64,000 bases of DNA. It comes from Bradyrhizobium sp. 195 (GTDB lineage Bacteria > Pseudomonadota > Alphaproteobacteria > Rhizobiales > Xanthobacteraceae). The notes below the pieces were generated by a model that was not told the DNA's origin, ran no database searches, and saw only the letters and a list, made by a program, of their open reading frames with translations. The stretch's first letter is position 1; every line of letters begins with the position of its first letter. Below are positions 34,517-42,543 of the stretch, piece by piece. The DNA lies in NCBI RefSeq assembly GCF_023101665.1, contig NZ_CP082161.1:2790001-2854000 (forward strand). The letters run 5' to 3'. The position numbers were made by a program, and so were the translations under genes.

Positions 34517-34541
34517 AACGTTCCCGCAGTTGCGAAGTTCC
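34517..34541 (-). promoter_or_regulatory. EcfG-type (general stress response) promoter
   Basis: Reading the minus strand, GGAAC (complement of 34537-34541), 16 bases, then CGTT (complement of 34517-34520). This is the exact GGAAC-N16/17-CGTT consensus of PhyR-EcfG promoters in Bradyrhizobium and relatives. The predicted start near 34510 leaves a leader of about 60 bases before the glycosyltransferase. The same DNA read on the plus strand has GGAAC-N16-AGTT, a weaker match pointing at the ABC exporter. Confidence 0.7.
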
Positions 34542-34717
34542 TTCCTGCGAACGTTACATATTCGACACGTCCGCGGACCGTCTCGATGCTGCCACGACAT
34601 CTTCTCAGATCGTCCGTATCCGCATGTCGTGATCGCCCGGCCCCGGAACCGAGGCGAACAGGTCGATGTTCAGTCGATCAGTAACAAACAAAACCAGCAT
34701 AACGGGGCGATAGCCAT

Positions 34718-36481
34718 ATGGACCACCTTTCTGGATACGCGCGCAGGCCATTTGCCTTTGTCTTGCGCTATCTTCGGATGCGAATGGCGTCGCATCTGGT
34801 GATCCTGGCCGCTGTCGTCGCAGCGGTTGCCTGCTCCGTAGGCACTCAATACGGGGTCAAGTCTCTTGTGGACGCCTTGTCCGCGGGACCTTCGCAGGGC
34901 GGAGGCGTATGGCTGGCATTCATTTTACTCATGTCGCTGATCGCCGCCGACAATTTCCTGTGGCGGATCGCGAGCTGGACGGCGAGCTTCACCTTCGTTC
35001 GCGTCACGGGTGATTTACGACGTGACATATTTCGTCATCTGACGGGGCACGCCCCGAGCTACTTCTCTGATCGCATGCCGGGCATGCTGACAAGCCGCAT
35101 CACGGCGACCTCGAACGCGGTGTTCACGGTCGAGAACATGTTCGTCTGGAATGTGCTACCGCCCTGCATTGCCACAATTGCGGCAATCGCCTTGATTGGA
35201 ACCGTCAGCCCTTACATGGCACTTGGCCTGATCGTGATTGCCGGCGGCATGGTGGTTGCGATGTTCCATCTCGCCGCCGCGGGCAAGCCGCTGCATGACG
35301 ACTTCGCCGACAAGGCCGCCGTGGTCGACGGCGAGATGATCGACGTCATCAGCAACATGCCGCTGGTGCGGGCCTTCTGCGGCATCGGCCACGAGCACGA
35401 GCGGTTCGATGCGACCGTGAATCGGGAGCTGACCGCACGAAGCCGCAGCTTGCGTTATCTGGAAAAGCTGCGGTTGTTGCATGCCGCTGTGACCGTGCTT
35501 TTGACGATCGCGCTGATGGCCTGGGCCGTCACGCTCTGGCAGAAGGGCGAAGCGACCACCGGCGACGTCGTGCTGGTCTGTACCCTTGGCATCTCCATCC
35601 TGAGCGCCACGCGCGATCTCGCGGTGGCGCTGGTCGACGTCACCCAGCACGTCGCACGTCTGACCGAAGCGATCGCGACGCTGCTGGTGCCGCACGAATT
35701 GCGCGATCACCCCGAGGCGGAGCCGCTGGTGAAGAGCGGCGCGTCGATCGCGTACAACAATGTCACCTTCGGCTATCCCGGCGGCGAGAAGATCTTCGAG
35801 CGCTTCAGCCTTCGCTTGCAACCCGGTCAGCGCGTCGGCCTGGTCGGCCAGTCCGGCGGCGGCAAATCGACGCTGTTCACGCTGCTGCAGCGCTTCTACG
35901 ATACCGACGAGGGTAGCATCACGATCGACGGGCAGGACATCTCGAAGGTCACGCAGCTGAGCCTGCGCGAGGCGATCTCCGTCGTGCCGCAGGACATCTC
36001 CTTGTTCCACCGGTCGATCCGCGAGAACATTCGCTACGGCCGCCCGAACGCGACCGACGACGAGGTGCTGCGCGCCGCGATCGCCGCGCGCTGCGATTTC
36101 GTCGAGAGCATGCCGGATGGTCTCGACACCATGGTCGGCGACCGCGGCGTCAAGATGTCGGGCGGCCAGCGTCAACGCATCGCGATCGCGCGCGCCTTCC
36201 TGAAGGACGCGCCGATCCTGCTGCTGGACGAGGCCACCGCGGCGCTCGACAGCGAATCCGAGGAGGCCATCCGCGAGGCGCTGTCGCGCCTGATGCGCGG
36301 CCGCACGGTGATCGCGATTGCGCATCGCCTCGCGACGCTGCGCAATTTCGACCGTGTGCTGGTGCTGAAGAATGGTAAGATCATCGAGGACGGCGCGCCG
36401 GACCGCCTGATGCAGGGCCACGGCCCCTATCGAGAATTGGTGACGCAGGAGATGAGCCGGCTCGCGAAGTTCGCCGCGTAA
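34718..36481 (+). CDS. ABC exporter, fused membrane and ATPase domains
   Basis: 587 residues. An N-terminal six-helix exporter domain (about 15-310) and a C-terminal ATPase with Walker A GQSGGGKSTLF, signature MSGGQRQRIAIARAFL, Walker B ILLLDEATAALDSES and the H-loop AHRLAT. Acts as a homodimer in the inner membrane, type IV exporter class (MsbA/HlyB-like). Divergent from the glycosyltransferase and followed 58 bases later by a debranching-type enzyme, so a glycan or lipid-linked sugar is a reasonable but unproven cargo. Confidence 0.9.
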   Translation: MDHLSGYARRPFAFVLRYLRMRMASHLVILAAVVAAVACSVGTQYGVKSLVDALSAGPSQGGGVWLAFILLMSLIAADNFLWRIASWTASFTFVRVTGDLRRDIFRHLTGHAPSYFSDRMPGMLTSRITATSNAVFTVENMFVWNVLPPCIATIAAIALIGTVSPYMALGLIVIAGGMVVAMFHLAAAGKPLHDDFADKAAVVDGEMIDVISNMPLVRAFCGIGHEHERFDATVNRELTARSRSLRYLEKLRLLHAAVTVLLTIALMAWAVTLWQKGEATTGDVVLVCTLGISILSATRDLAVALVDVTQHVARLTEAIATLLVPHELRDHPEAEPLVKSGASIAYNNVTFGYPGGEKIFERFSLRLQPGQRVGLVGQSGGGKSTLFTLLQRFYDTDEGSITIDGQDISKVTQLSLREAISVVPQDISLFHRSIRENIRYGRPNATDDEVLRAAIAARCDFVESMPDGLDTMVGDRGVKMSGGQRQRIAIARAFLKDAPILLLDEATAALDSESEEAIREALSRLMRGRTVIAIAHRLATLRNFDRVLVLKNGKIIEDGAPDRLMQGHGPYRELVTQEMSRLAKFAA

Positions 36482-36539
36482 ATCCAACGGTCGCGTTTGC
36501 GTTGGTTGCGTTTCGAAACAAGGCGCAGGGGAGCAGCTC

Positions 36540-38744
36540 ATGGCAGCCGAAGCCGTAACCCAGATCATCTCCGTATCGCAGACGGTGGACGCCGTCGCGG
36601 AGCAGACGTTCTACATCCCGATGACCGGGCCCGCAGCACGACCGCGGCGGTCCCTCAAGCACGACGACATGTTCATCGTGCTCGACAGCCATGGCGACAT
36701 CGGCGCCTCCGCCGGCGGGCCGGACGGACTGTTTCACTACGACACGCGCTATCTGGCGCGGCTGGAGCTCGTACTCGACGATCTCCAGCCGCTGCTGCTC
36801 GGCTCCAATTTGCGCGACGACAATTCGGCGCTGACCGTCGATCTGACCAATCCGGATATCTACCGTCAGGACCGCCTGGTGTTTCAGAAGGACCTGCTGC
36901 ACATCGTGCGCACGATCTTCCTGTGGCGCGGCACCGCCTATCAGCGCATCGGCGTACAGAACCACGGCGACGCGCGCGCCAGCTTCGAGCTCACGCTGCT
37001 GTTCGACAACGATTTTGCCGATCTGTTCGAGGTTCGCGGCGAGCGCCGCCCGCGCCGCGGGACCGGCACGAGCAAATTGCTCGGGCCGACCGACGTGCTG
37101 TTCGAATATCGCGGTCTCGATGACACCCAGCGCACCACGGCGCTGCATTTCGACCCGCGTCCGACGCGGCTGTCGGTCAATGCCGCGACCTGGCAGATCG
37201 AACTGGATCCGCATGAATCGGAATCGCTGTTTGTCGCCGTGTCCTGCAACCGGCCGATCGCGGAGAAGCCTGCGCGCTTCTTCAGGGGCTTGCTCGCCCA
37301 TCGCCGCGAGATGCGCCAGTCCACGATAGGCGCCGCCAGCATCGAGACCTCCAACAACATCTTCAACGAGGTGCTGTGCCAGGCCATGGCCGACCTCAAC
37401 ATGCTGATGACGGAGACGCCTCAGGGGCGCTATCCCTATGCCGGCATTCCCTGGTACTCGACGACGTTCGGCCGCGACGGCCTGATCACTGCGCTCCAGA
37501 TGCTGTGGGTCGATCCGCGCGTCGCCAAGGGCGTGCTGCGCCGGCTCGCGCATTTTCAGGCCAAGGCGATTGATCCGCTCGCCGATGCCGCGCCCGGCAA
37601 GATCCTGCATGAGATGCGCGGCGGCGAGATGGCGGCGTTGGGCGAGGTCCCGTTCTCACAATATTACGGCAGCGTCGATTCGACCGCGCTGTTCATCCTG
37701 CTCGCCGGAAGCTATTTCGAACGCACCGGAGACGAGGCCACGTTGATCGAGCTATGGCCGGCAATCGAGGCGGGACTGGCCTGGATCGACGGTCCCGGCG
37801 ATCCCGACCAGGACGGCTTCATCGAATACCAGCGCGCGACAGAAAAGGGGCTGGCCAACCAGGGTTGGAAGGATTCGTATGACGCGATCTTCCACGCCGA
37901 CGGCCATCTCGCGGAAGGCAATATCGCACTCGCCGAAGTTCAGGGCTACGTCTACGCCGCCAAGCAGCTCGCCGCGCGTTGCGCCTTGCGGCTCGGCAAC
38001 CCGGACCGTGCGCGCAAGCTCGAGGCCGAGGCCAGGGCGCTGGCCGAGCGCTTCGAGACGGCGTTCTGGTGCGAGGAGCTCGGCACCTATGCGCTCGCCC
38101 TCGACGGCAAGAAGCAGCCGTGCAAGGTGCGGACCTCGAACGCAGGTCAGGTCCTGTTCAGCGGCATGATCCGCGAGGACCGCGCCCGCCTCGTCGCTGC
38201 CGATCTGATGCGGCCGCATTTCTTCTCGGGCTGGGGCATCCGCACCGTCGCGCGCGGCGAGGTGCGCTACAACCCGATGTCCTATCACGACGGGTCGATC
38301 TGGCCGCACGACAACGCGCTGATCGCGCTCGGGCTTGCGCGCTACGGCCTCAAGCACTCGGTGGCGCATGTCTTCAAGGGACTGTTCGACGCGGCGACCT
38401 ACATGGACCTGCGCCGGTTGCCCGAATTGTTCTGCGGCTTCCGGCGCGAAAAGCGACGCGGCCCGACGCTCTATCCGGTCGCCTGCGCGCCGCAGGCCTG
38501 GGCCAGCGCGACGCCGTTCACACTGCTGGAAGCGGCCCTCGGCCTCGAGTTCGACGTGGCGCGCGGCGAAATTCGTCTGCGCAACCCGCATCTGCCGACA
38601 TTCCTCCACGAGGTGATCCTGCGGGATCTGCGCCTGGGCGAGTCCAGCGTCGATCTTCGCGTCAGCCGCCACGGCGACGACGTGGCGCTGGAGGTGTTGC
38701 GCACGCGCGGCCAGATCCAGGTCTCGATCGTGCTGGCGCGCTAG
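36540..38744 (+). CDS. Amylo-alpha-1,6-glucosidase / glycogen debranching-type enzyme
   Basis: 734 residues. An N-terminal beta-sandwich domain (MFIVLDSHGDIGAS to about 300) and a C-terminal (alpha/alpha)6 glucosidase barrel of the GH133/GDE_C kind with AGIPWYSTTFGRDGLITALQM, WIDGPGDPDQDGFIEYQ, ANQGWKDSYDAIFHADG and MSYHDGSIWPHDNALIA, which hold the acidic catalytic residues. No signal peptide, so cytosolic. ATG 36540 follows GCAGGGGAG. It probably trims alpha-1,6 branches or related alpha-glucans. Confidence 0.9.
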   Translation: MAAEAVTQIISVSQTVDAVAEQTFYIPMTGPAARPRRSLKHDDMFIVLDSHGDIGASAGGPDGLFHYDTRYLARLELVLDDLQPLLLGSNLRDDNSALTVDLTNPDIYRQDRLVFQKDLLHIVRTIFLWRGTAYQRIGVQNHGDARASFELTLLFDNDFADLFEVRGERRPRRGTGTSKLLGPTDVLFEYRGLDDTQRTTALHFDPRPTRLSVNAATWQIELDPHESESLFVAVSCNRPIAEKPARFFRGLLAHRREMRQSTIGAASIETSNNIFNEVLCQAMADLNMLMTETPQGRYPYAGIPWYSTTFGRDGLITALQMLWVDPRVAKGVLRRLAHFQAKAIDPLADAAPGKILHEMRGGEMAALGEVPFSQYYGSVDSTALFILLAGSYFERTGDEATLIELWPAIEAGLAWIDGPGDPDQDGFIEYQRATEKGLANQGWKDSYDAIFHADGHLAEGNIALAEVQGYVYAAKQLAARCALRLGNPDRARKLEAEARALAERFETAFWCEELGTYALALDGKKQPCKVRTSNAGQVLFSGMIREDRARLVAADLMRPHFFSGWGIRTVARGEVRYNPMSYHDGSIWPHDNALIALGLARYGLKHSVAHVFKGLFDAATYMDLRRLPELFCGFRREKRRGPTLYPVACAPQAWASATPFTLLEAALGLEFDVARGEIRLRNPHLPTFLHEVILRDLRLGESSVDLRVSRHGDDVALEVLRTRGQIQVSIVLAR

Positions 38745-38763
38745 CGGCGCGCAGGAGAGCGTC

Positions 38764-39282
38764 ATGCGTGCGATCGGAGCATTGATTGTTGGCATAGTCA
38801 TCGCCGCGAACCTGGCGGTCGCCACCTCGCGTGCCGCAGACGAGCCGCCCGCAGGCCCGAGTGAGGCGAATGCGCCGGCGACCCAGCCGCCGGCCTCGAC
38901 CGTGCCCGTTACGCCGAAGGACGCGGCCCCACCGCCGTCGGTGACCATCATCGGCGCGAGCGAGGCCCACGGCGTGCTCGGCCGCGACGTGCGCAGTGCT
39001 GCCGGTGAGGATATGGGCCGCATCGTCGATGTCATCGTCGATCGCGGCGGCCATGTCCGCGCCGCGGCCATCGATTTCGGCGGATTTCTCGGCGTCGGCA
39101 GTCGCAAGATCGTGGTGGACTGGAACGCACTGCGCTTTGGCAAGATCGTCAACAAGAAGGACAGCATCACGCTGGAATTAACCAAGGCGCAGGTCGCGGC
39201 CGCGCCGGAATACAAGGAAGACACGCCGATCGTGGTGCTTGGCGCGTCCGGCAGCCTTCAACCGCTGCAAGCGATCCAGTGA
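38764..39282 (+). CDS. Exported PRC-barrel domain protein
   Basis: 172 residues: signal peptide (GALIVGIVIAANLAVATSRA), a Pro/Ala/Thr-rich linker (about 25-62), then a PRC-barrel fold (VLGRDVRSAAGEDMGRIVDV, RAAAIDFGGFLGVGSRKIVV). It starts 19 bases after the debranching enzyme stop, after a GGAG. PRC-barrel proteins of this exported type are often part of rhizobial envelope-stress loci. Binding partner unknown. Confidence 0.85.
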   Translation: MRAIGALIVGIVIAANLAVATSRAADEPPAGPSEANAPATQPPASTVPVTPKDAAPPPSVTIIGASEAHGVLGRDVRSAAGEDMGRIVDVIVDRGGHVRAAAIDFGGFLGVGSRKIVVDWNALRFGKIVNKKDSITLELTKAQVAAAPEYKEDTPIVVLGASGSLQPLQAIQ

Positions 39283-39305
39283 GGTGCGGGGAGGCCTGAC
39301 CGGCT

Positions 39306-40592
39306 GTGCTGTTGTCGAGGAAGCCGAACCAAGCAGATCGCGATCGCCGCGTTGAACACGACGACGTCGCGGTGCCATCGGCCGTTGGCATTCCGGCGCC
39401 GTCGCGCCAGAGCCTGCGCGGCCTCGACTGGTTCATCTTCTTCCTCGCCGACGTCCAGACCGGATTCGGTCCCTTCATCGCGGTCTATCTGACCACCCAG
39501 AAATGGACCCAGGTCGAGATCGGCCTCGTCCTGTCGATCGGCGGGATCGTCGCGTTGATCGGACAGATGCCGGGTGGGGCGATCATCGATGCCGCGAAAT
39601 CGGAACGGCTGGTCGCCGGCCTGGCGATCGCGACGATCGGCGCCTGCGCGCTGGCCTATGCGGCAATGCCGATCTTCCCCGTCGTGGTGGCCGCGGCCAC
39701 CTTGCACGCGGCGGCGAGCTGCGTGCTGGGGCCGGCAATTGCGGCGATCAGCCTTGGCCTGGTCGGTCCGCTCGCGATCGGCGAGCGGCTCGGCCGCAAC
39801 GCGCGCTTTGCCTCGCTTGGCAACGGCGTCGCAGCGGCGGTGATGGGCACCGCTGGCTATCTCTTGTCGAGCCGCTCGGTGTTCCTGGTCACCTTCCTGC
39901 TCGCAATTCCGACCCTGATCGCACTCTCGCGCATCCGCGAGCAGGAGGTCGATATCAGGCGTTGTCACGGCGAGATGCCGCCTGAAGCCGCCGACCGTGC
40001 TGACACCAACATCTGGCACCTGATCCGGCAGCGTCCGCTCATTGTCTTCGCCCTCAGCGTGCTGCTGTTGCAGCTCGCGAACGCTGCGATGATGCCGCTG
40101 ATGGCAAGTGCTGTGACGGCGCGGTCCAGCCAATGGGCAACGGTGCTCGTTGCATTTTGCATCGTCGTTCCGCAAGCGATCGTGGCGCTGCTGTCGCCGA
40201 CGGTGGGCCGCAAGGCGCAGCTCTGGGGCCGGCGGCCGTTGCTTCTGATTGGATTCGGCGCGCTGATGATTCGCGGTCTGCTGTTTGCGACCGTGCGCGA
40301 CCCGTACCTGCTGGTGGCGGTGCAGGTGTTCGACGGTATTACCGCGGCGGTGTTCGCGGTGATGATTCCGCTGATCGTGGCCGACGTCGCTTTCGGCAGC
40401 GGCCATTTCAACCTGGCGCAGGGCATCGTCGGCACCGCCACAGGCATCGGCGCGTCACTGAGCACGGTGCTCGGAGGTTATGTCAGCGACAAGTTCGGCA
40501 ATGCGACCGCCTTTATCGGGCTGTCCGGCGTGGCCGCAATGGGGCTTTTGCTGATTCTCTTCGTGATGCCGGAGACGCGGCGCACGGCATGA
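39306..40592 (+). CDS. MFS transporter
   Basis: 428 residues if the GTG at 39306 is used. The first helix begins at about residue 40 (LDWFIFFLADVQTGFGPFIA), so a later GTG is possible. Twelve predicted helices; motif A-like segment QMPGGAIIDAAKSERLVAGL after helix 2, and GGYVSDKFGNATAFIGLSG near the end. Looks like drug or metabolite efflux. Follows the PRC-barrel gene by 23 bases. Converges on fixK2 across a strong terminator. Confidence 0.82.
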   Translation: MLLSRKPNQADRDRRVEHDDVAVPSAVGIPAPSRQSLRGLDWFIFFLADVQTGFGPFIAVYLTTQKWTQVEIGLVLSIGGIVALIGQMPGGAIIDAAKSERLVAGLAIATIGACALAYAAMPIFPVVVAAATLHAAASCVLGPAIAAISLGLVGPLAIGERLGRNARFASLGNGVAAAVMGTAGYLLSSRSVFLVTFLLAIPTLIALSRIREQEVDIRRCHGEMPPEAADRADTNIWHLIRQRPLIVFALSVLLLQLANAAMMPLMASAVTARSSQWATVLVAFCIVVPQAIVALLSPTVGRKAQLWGRRPLLLIGFGALMIRGLLFATVRDPYLLVAVQVFDGITAAVFAVMIPLIVADVAFGSGHFNLAQGIVGTATGIGASLSTVLGGYVSDKFGNATAFIGLSGVAAMGLLLILFVMPETRRTA

Positions 40593-40600
40593 TCGCGGGC

Positions 40601-40638
40601 GAAAGAAAATGGCCGGCCGAAACGAGTTCGGCCGGCCA
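40601..40638 (-). terminator. Intrinsic terminator downstream of fixK2
   Basis: A perfect 12-base stem (tggccggccgaa 40610-40621 with ttcggccggcca 40627-40638) and 5-base loop, followed on the minus strand by TTTTCTTT. The fixK2 stop is at 40660, 22 bases upstream. For the convergent MFS gene it acts as a hairpin without a T-run. Confidence 0.85.
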
Positions 40639-40659
40639 AGTGGGTAGGGAGGAGGAAGA

Positions 40660-41358
40660 TCAGGCGTCGAGATGCTGCAGGCGCTGACGGTTGCGCAGCA
40701 CGATCTGGCGGGCGCCGGAGAAACCGAGAATGCCCTGGGCGTGAAGCTGCGACAGTGCGCGCGATACGGTTTCGAGCGTGAGACCGAGATAGTCGCCGAT
40801 GTCGCGGCGGCACATCGGCAGCGCCATCATGCCGGCAACGGCGAGGCGGCGGTCCATTTCGAGCAGGAAGGTGGCAACGCGCTCCATCGCGGTCTTGCGG
40901 CCCAGCAGCAGCATGTGGTCCTCGGCATGGCGCAGCTCGGAGGCGGTCATCGCCCAGAGCTTGCGGGCGACCTGAACGTCGGTGCCTGCGGCCTTCTCGA
41001 GGCTCGCGCGCTTCACGAGACGCACGGTGGTGTCGATGATGGCTTCGGCAGCAAGGCGGTGCGTGGGGCCGGATTCGAGGCCGAACACGTCGCCGGGAAG
41101 ATGGAAGGCACCGATCTGGCGGCGGCCGTCGGACAGGAGCTTGTAGCTGCTGACCGCACCAGTGACGACCTGGTAGACATATTCGGCCGGCTCGTCCTCA
41201 CCATAGATCTCCTCGTCCTTGCGGTAGGAGAATTCCGTGGCGACCAGACCGACGTGGCCGGTTATGGCGCCGAACTGGTCGCTGACGGGATGGGCAGGGG
41301 CAATCTTGCCAACAATCTGGGTGTTGATCGCCTGGGTGTTGATCGTCTGGGTGAGCAT
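40660..41358 (-). CDS. fixK2: FixK2, Crp/Fnr-type microaerobic regulator
   Basis: Central activator of low-oxygen genes. I use the ATG at 41358 (MLTQTINTQAINTQ), giving 232 residues. Then the cysteine in LPMCRRDIGDYLGLTLETVS is Cys183, the oxidation-sensitive residue known in B. diazoefficiens FixK2. An ATG three codons earlier would make it Cys186. Cyclic-nucleotide-fold N terminus without an Fe-S cysteine cluster, then a helix-turn-helix. C-terminal RQIVLRNRQRLQHLDA. Activated by FixJ, binds TTGA-N6-TCAA boxes such as those upstream of fixN and fixG. Confidence 0.96.
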   Translation of the reverse strand: MLTQTINTQAINTQIVGKIAPAHPVSDQFGAITGHVGLVATEFSYRKDEEIYGEDEPAEYVYQVVTGAVSSYKLLSDGRRQIGAFHLPGDVFGLESGPTHRLAAEAIIDTTVRLVKRASLEKAAGTDVQVARKLWAMTASELRHAEDHMLLLGRKTAMERVATFLLEMDRRLAVAGMMALPMCRRDIGDYLGLTLETVSRALSQLHAQGILGFSGARQIVLRNRQRLQHLDA

Positions 41359-41437
41359 CTGCGCCATCTCCGTTGTGATGGAGCATTGCTACGCGGGATC
41401 GTGCAATCCGGAAATTTCGAGCGATATCTTAAGGACG

Positions 41438-41460
41438 ATTACCTACGTAGAATCCCGTAG
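41438..41460 (-). promoter_or_regulatory. Probable FixJ binding region of the fixK2 promoter
   Basis: On the minus strand the fixK2 leader reads CTACGGGATTCTACGTAGGT, about 80-100 bases before the ATG. It contains the CTACGTAG palindrome resembling FixJ high-affinity sites (TACGTA core). Placement between the receiver gene stop and fixK2 agrees with separate FixJ control of fixK2. Confidence 0.5.
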
Positions 41461-41461
41461 G

Positions 41462-41878
41462 TCAGGTGCGGGGACGATCCTGGATGGCATGGCGGATGCA
41501 CCTAACCAGGTTTTCGTCGAGAAGCGGCTTCAAAACCACGTCTTTGATGCCCGCCATCGCTGCCCGGGTCGAGATGTTCTCGTCGGGATAGCCCGTGATA
41601 AGGATCACAGGCGCGTCGCGGTCGGATTCGCGTAAATGGCCGGCGAGCTCGATGCCGTTGATGTCTGGCATCTTGTAGTCGATGACGTAGCAGTCCGGTC
41701 CGGGCGCGCCGCTGACATTGAGCAGCGCCGTGCCGCTCCTGAAGGTTCGCACGACGAAGCCGTCGGTCTCCAGCAGGAACCGCAGAGACCCCAGGACGGC
41801 GGCGTCATCATCGACCACATAGACGGTGCAGAGCGCTGAGGACGACGGCCGCTCATGATGTGAACCGACCTCGATCAT
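41462..41878 (-). CDS. Receiver-only response regulator between fixJ and fixK2
   Basis: 138 residues from the ATG at 41878 (MIEVGSHHERPSSS). A longer frame from 41926 overlaps the fixJ end by four bases and is also possible. One CheY-like receiver: VYVVDDDAAVLGSLRFLLET with acidic pocket, phospho-acceptor Asp in CYVIDYKMPDINGIELAG, and the switch Thr and Lys (ILITGYPDEN, VVLKPLLDENL). No DNA-binding domain. The same gene lies here in B. diazoefficiens. It may compete for FixL phosphate or serve another kinase. Confidence 0.9.
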   Translation of the reverse strand: MIEVGSHHERPSSSALCTVYVVDDDAAVLGSLRFLLETDGFVVRTFRSGTALLNVSGAPGPDCYVIDYKMPDINGIELAGHLRESDRDAPVILITGYPDENISTRAAMAGIKDVVLKPLLDENLVRCIRHAIQDRPRT

Positions 41879-41922
41879 GCTGCTTAGGCTAGCACAGCGC
41901 CGAGACGCGAGATTGACTTGCC

Positions 41923-42540
41923 TCAATCGTTGAGCATGCCCGCACGCATCGCCAGCCGGACCAGTTCCGAGAGGCTGCCCGCCTGCATCTTGGTCATGAC
42001 ATTGGCCCGGTAGACCTCGATGGTGCGCGGGCTGATATCGTATTCGCGGGCGATCAGCTTGTTGGACAGGCCCGCGATCAGCCCTTCCATGACCTGGCGC
42101 TCCCTGGGGCTCAAGGACGCGACGCGGGCAGCGATGTCCTGCGAGACGGCCTCGCTCTTGGCGGCTGGCTCGGCCTGGCGGATCGCCGACTCGATCATGG
42201 CGGTGAGACGGTCGTCGTCAAACGGCTTTTCCAGGAAATCGACCGCCCCGAGCTTCATCGCCTCGACCGCGAGCGGCACGTCGCCATGACCAGTCATGAT
42301 CAGGATCGGGAACGCGCTTTGCTGCGCCTTCATCCGCTTCAGCAGCTCGATCCCGTCGAGGCCGGGCATACGCACGTCCGAGACGACGCAGCCGAAGCCG
42401 AGGCCGGGCAAGGCATCGAGAAAGGCTAGTGCGTCGTCGAACAGCGTGACGCCGAAGCCGGCGGAATCCAGCAGGAAATTCAGCGAATCGCGCATCGCGG
42501 CGTCGTCGTCGATGACGTAGACATGTCCCTTGGTCGTCAT
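41923..42540 (-). CDS. fixJ: FixJ, response regulator of oxygen sensing
   Basis: 205 residues. N-terminal receiver with Asp55 (CVVSDVRMPGLDGIELLKRM) and a C-terminal LuxR/GerE DNA-binding domain (SLSPRERQVMEGLIAGLSNK, DISPRTIEVYRANVMTKM). Phosphorylated by FixL under low oxygen and then activates fixK2. Three bases separate its start from the fixL stop. Confidence 0.97.
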   Translation of the reverse strand: MTTKGHVYVIDDDAAMRDSLNFLLDSAGFGVTLFDDALAFLDALPGLGFGCVVSDVRMPGLDGIELLKRMKAQQSAFPILIMTGHGDVPLAVEAMKLGAVDFLEKPFDDDRLTAMIESAIRQAEPAAKSEAVSQDIAARVASLSPRERQVMEGLIAGLSNKLIAREYDISPRTIEVYRANVMTKMQAGSLSELVRLAMRAGMLND

Positions 42541-42543
42541 GAA

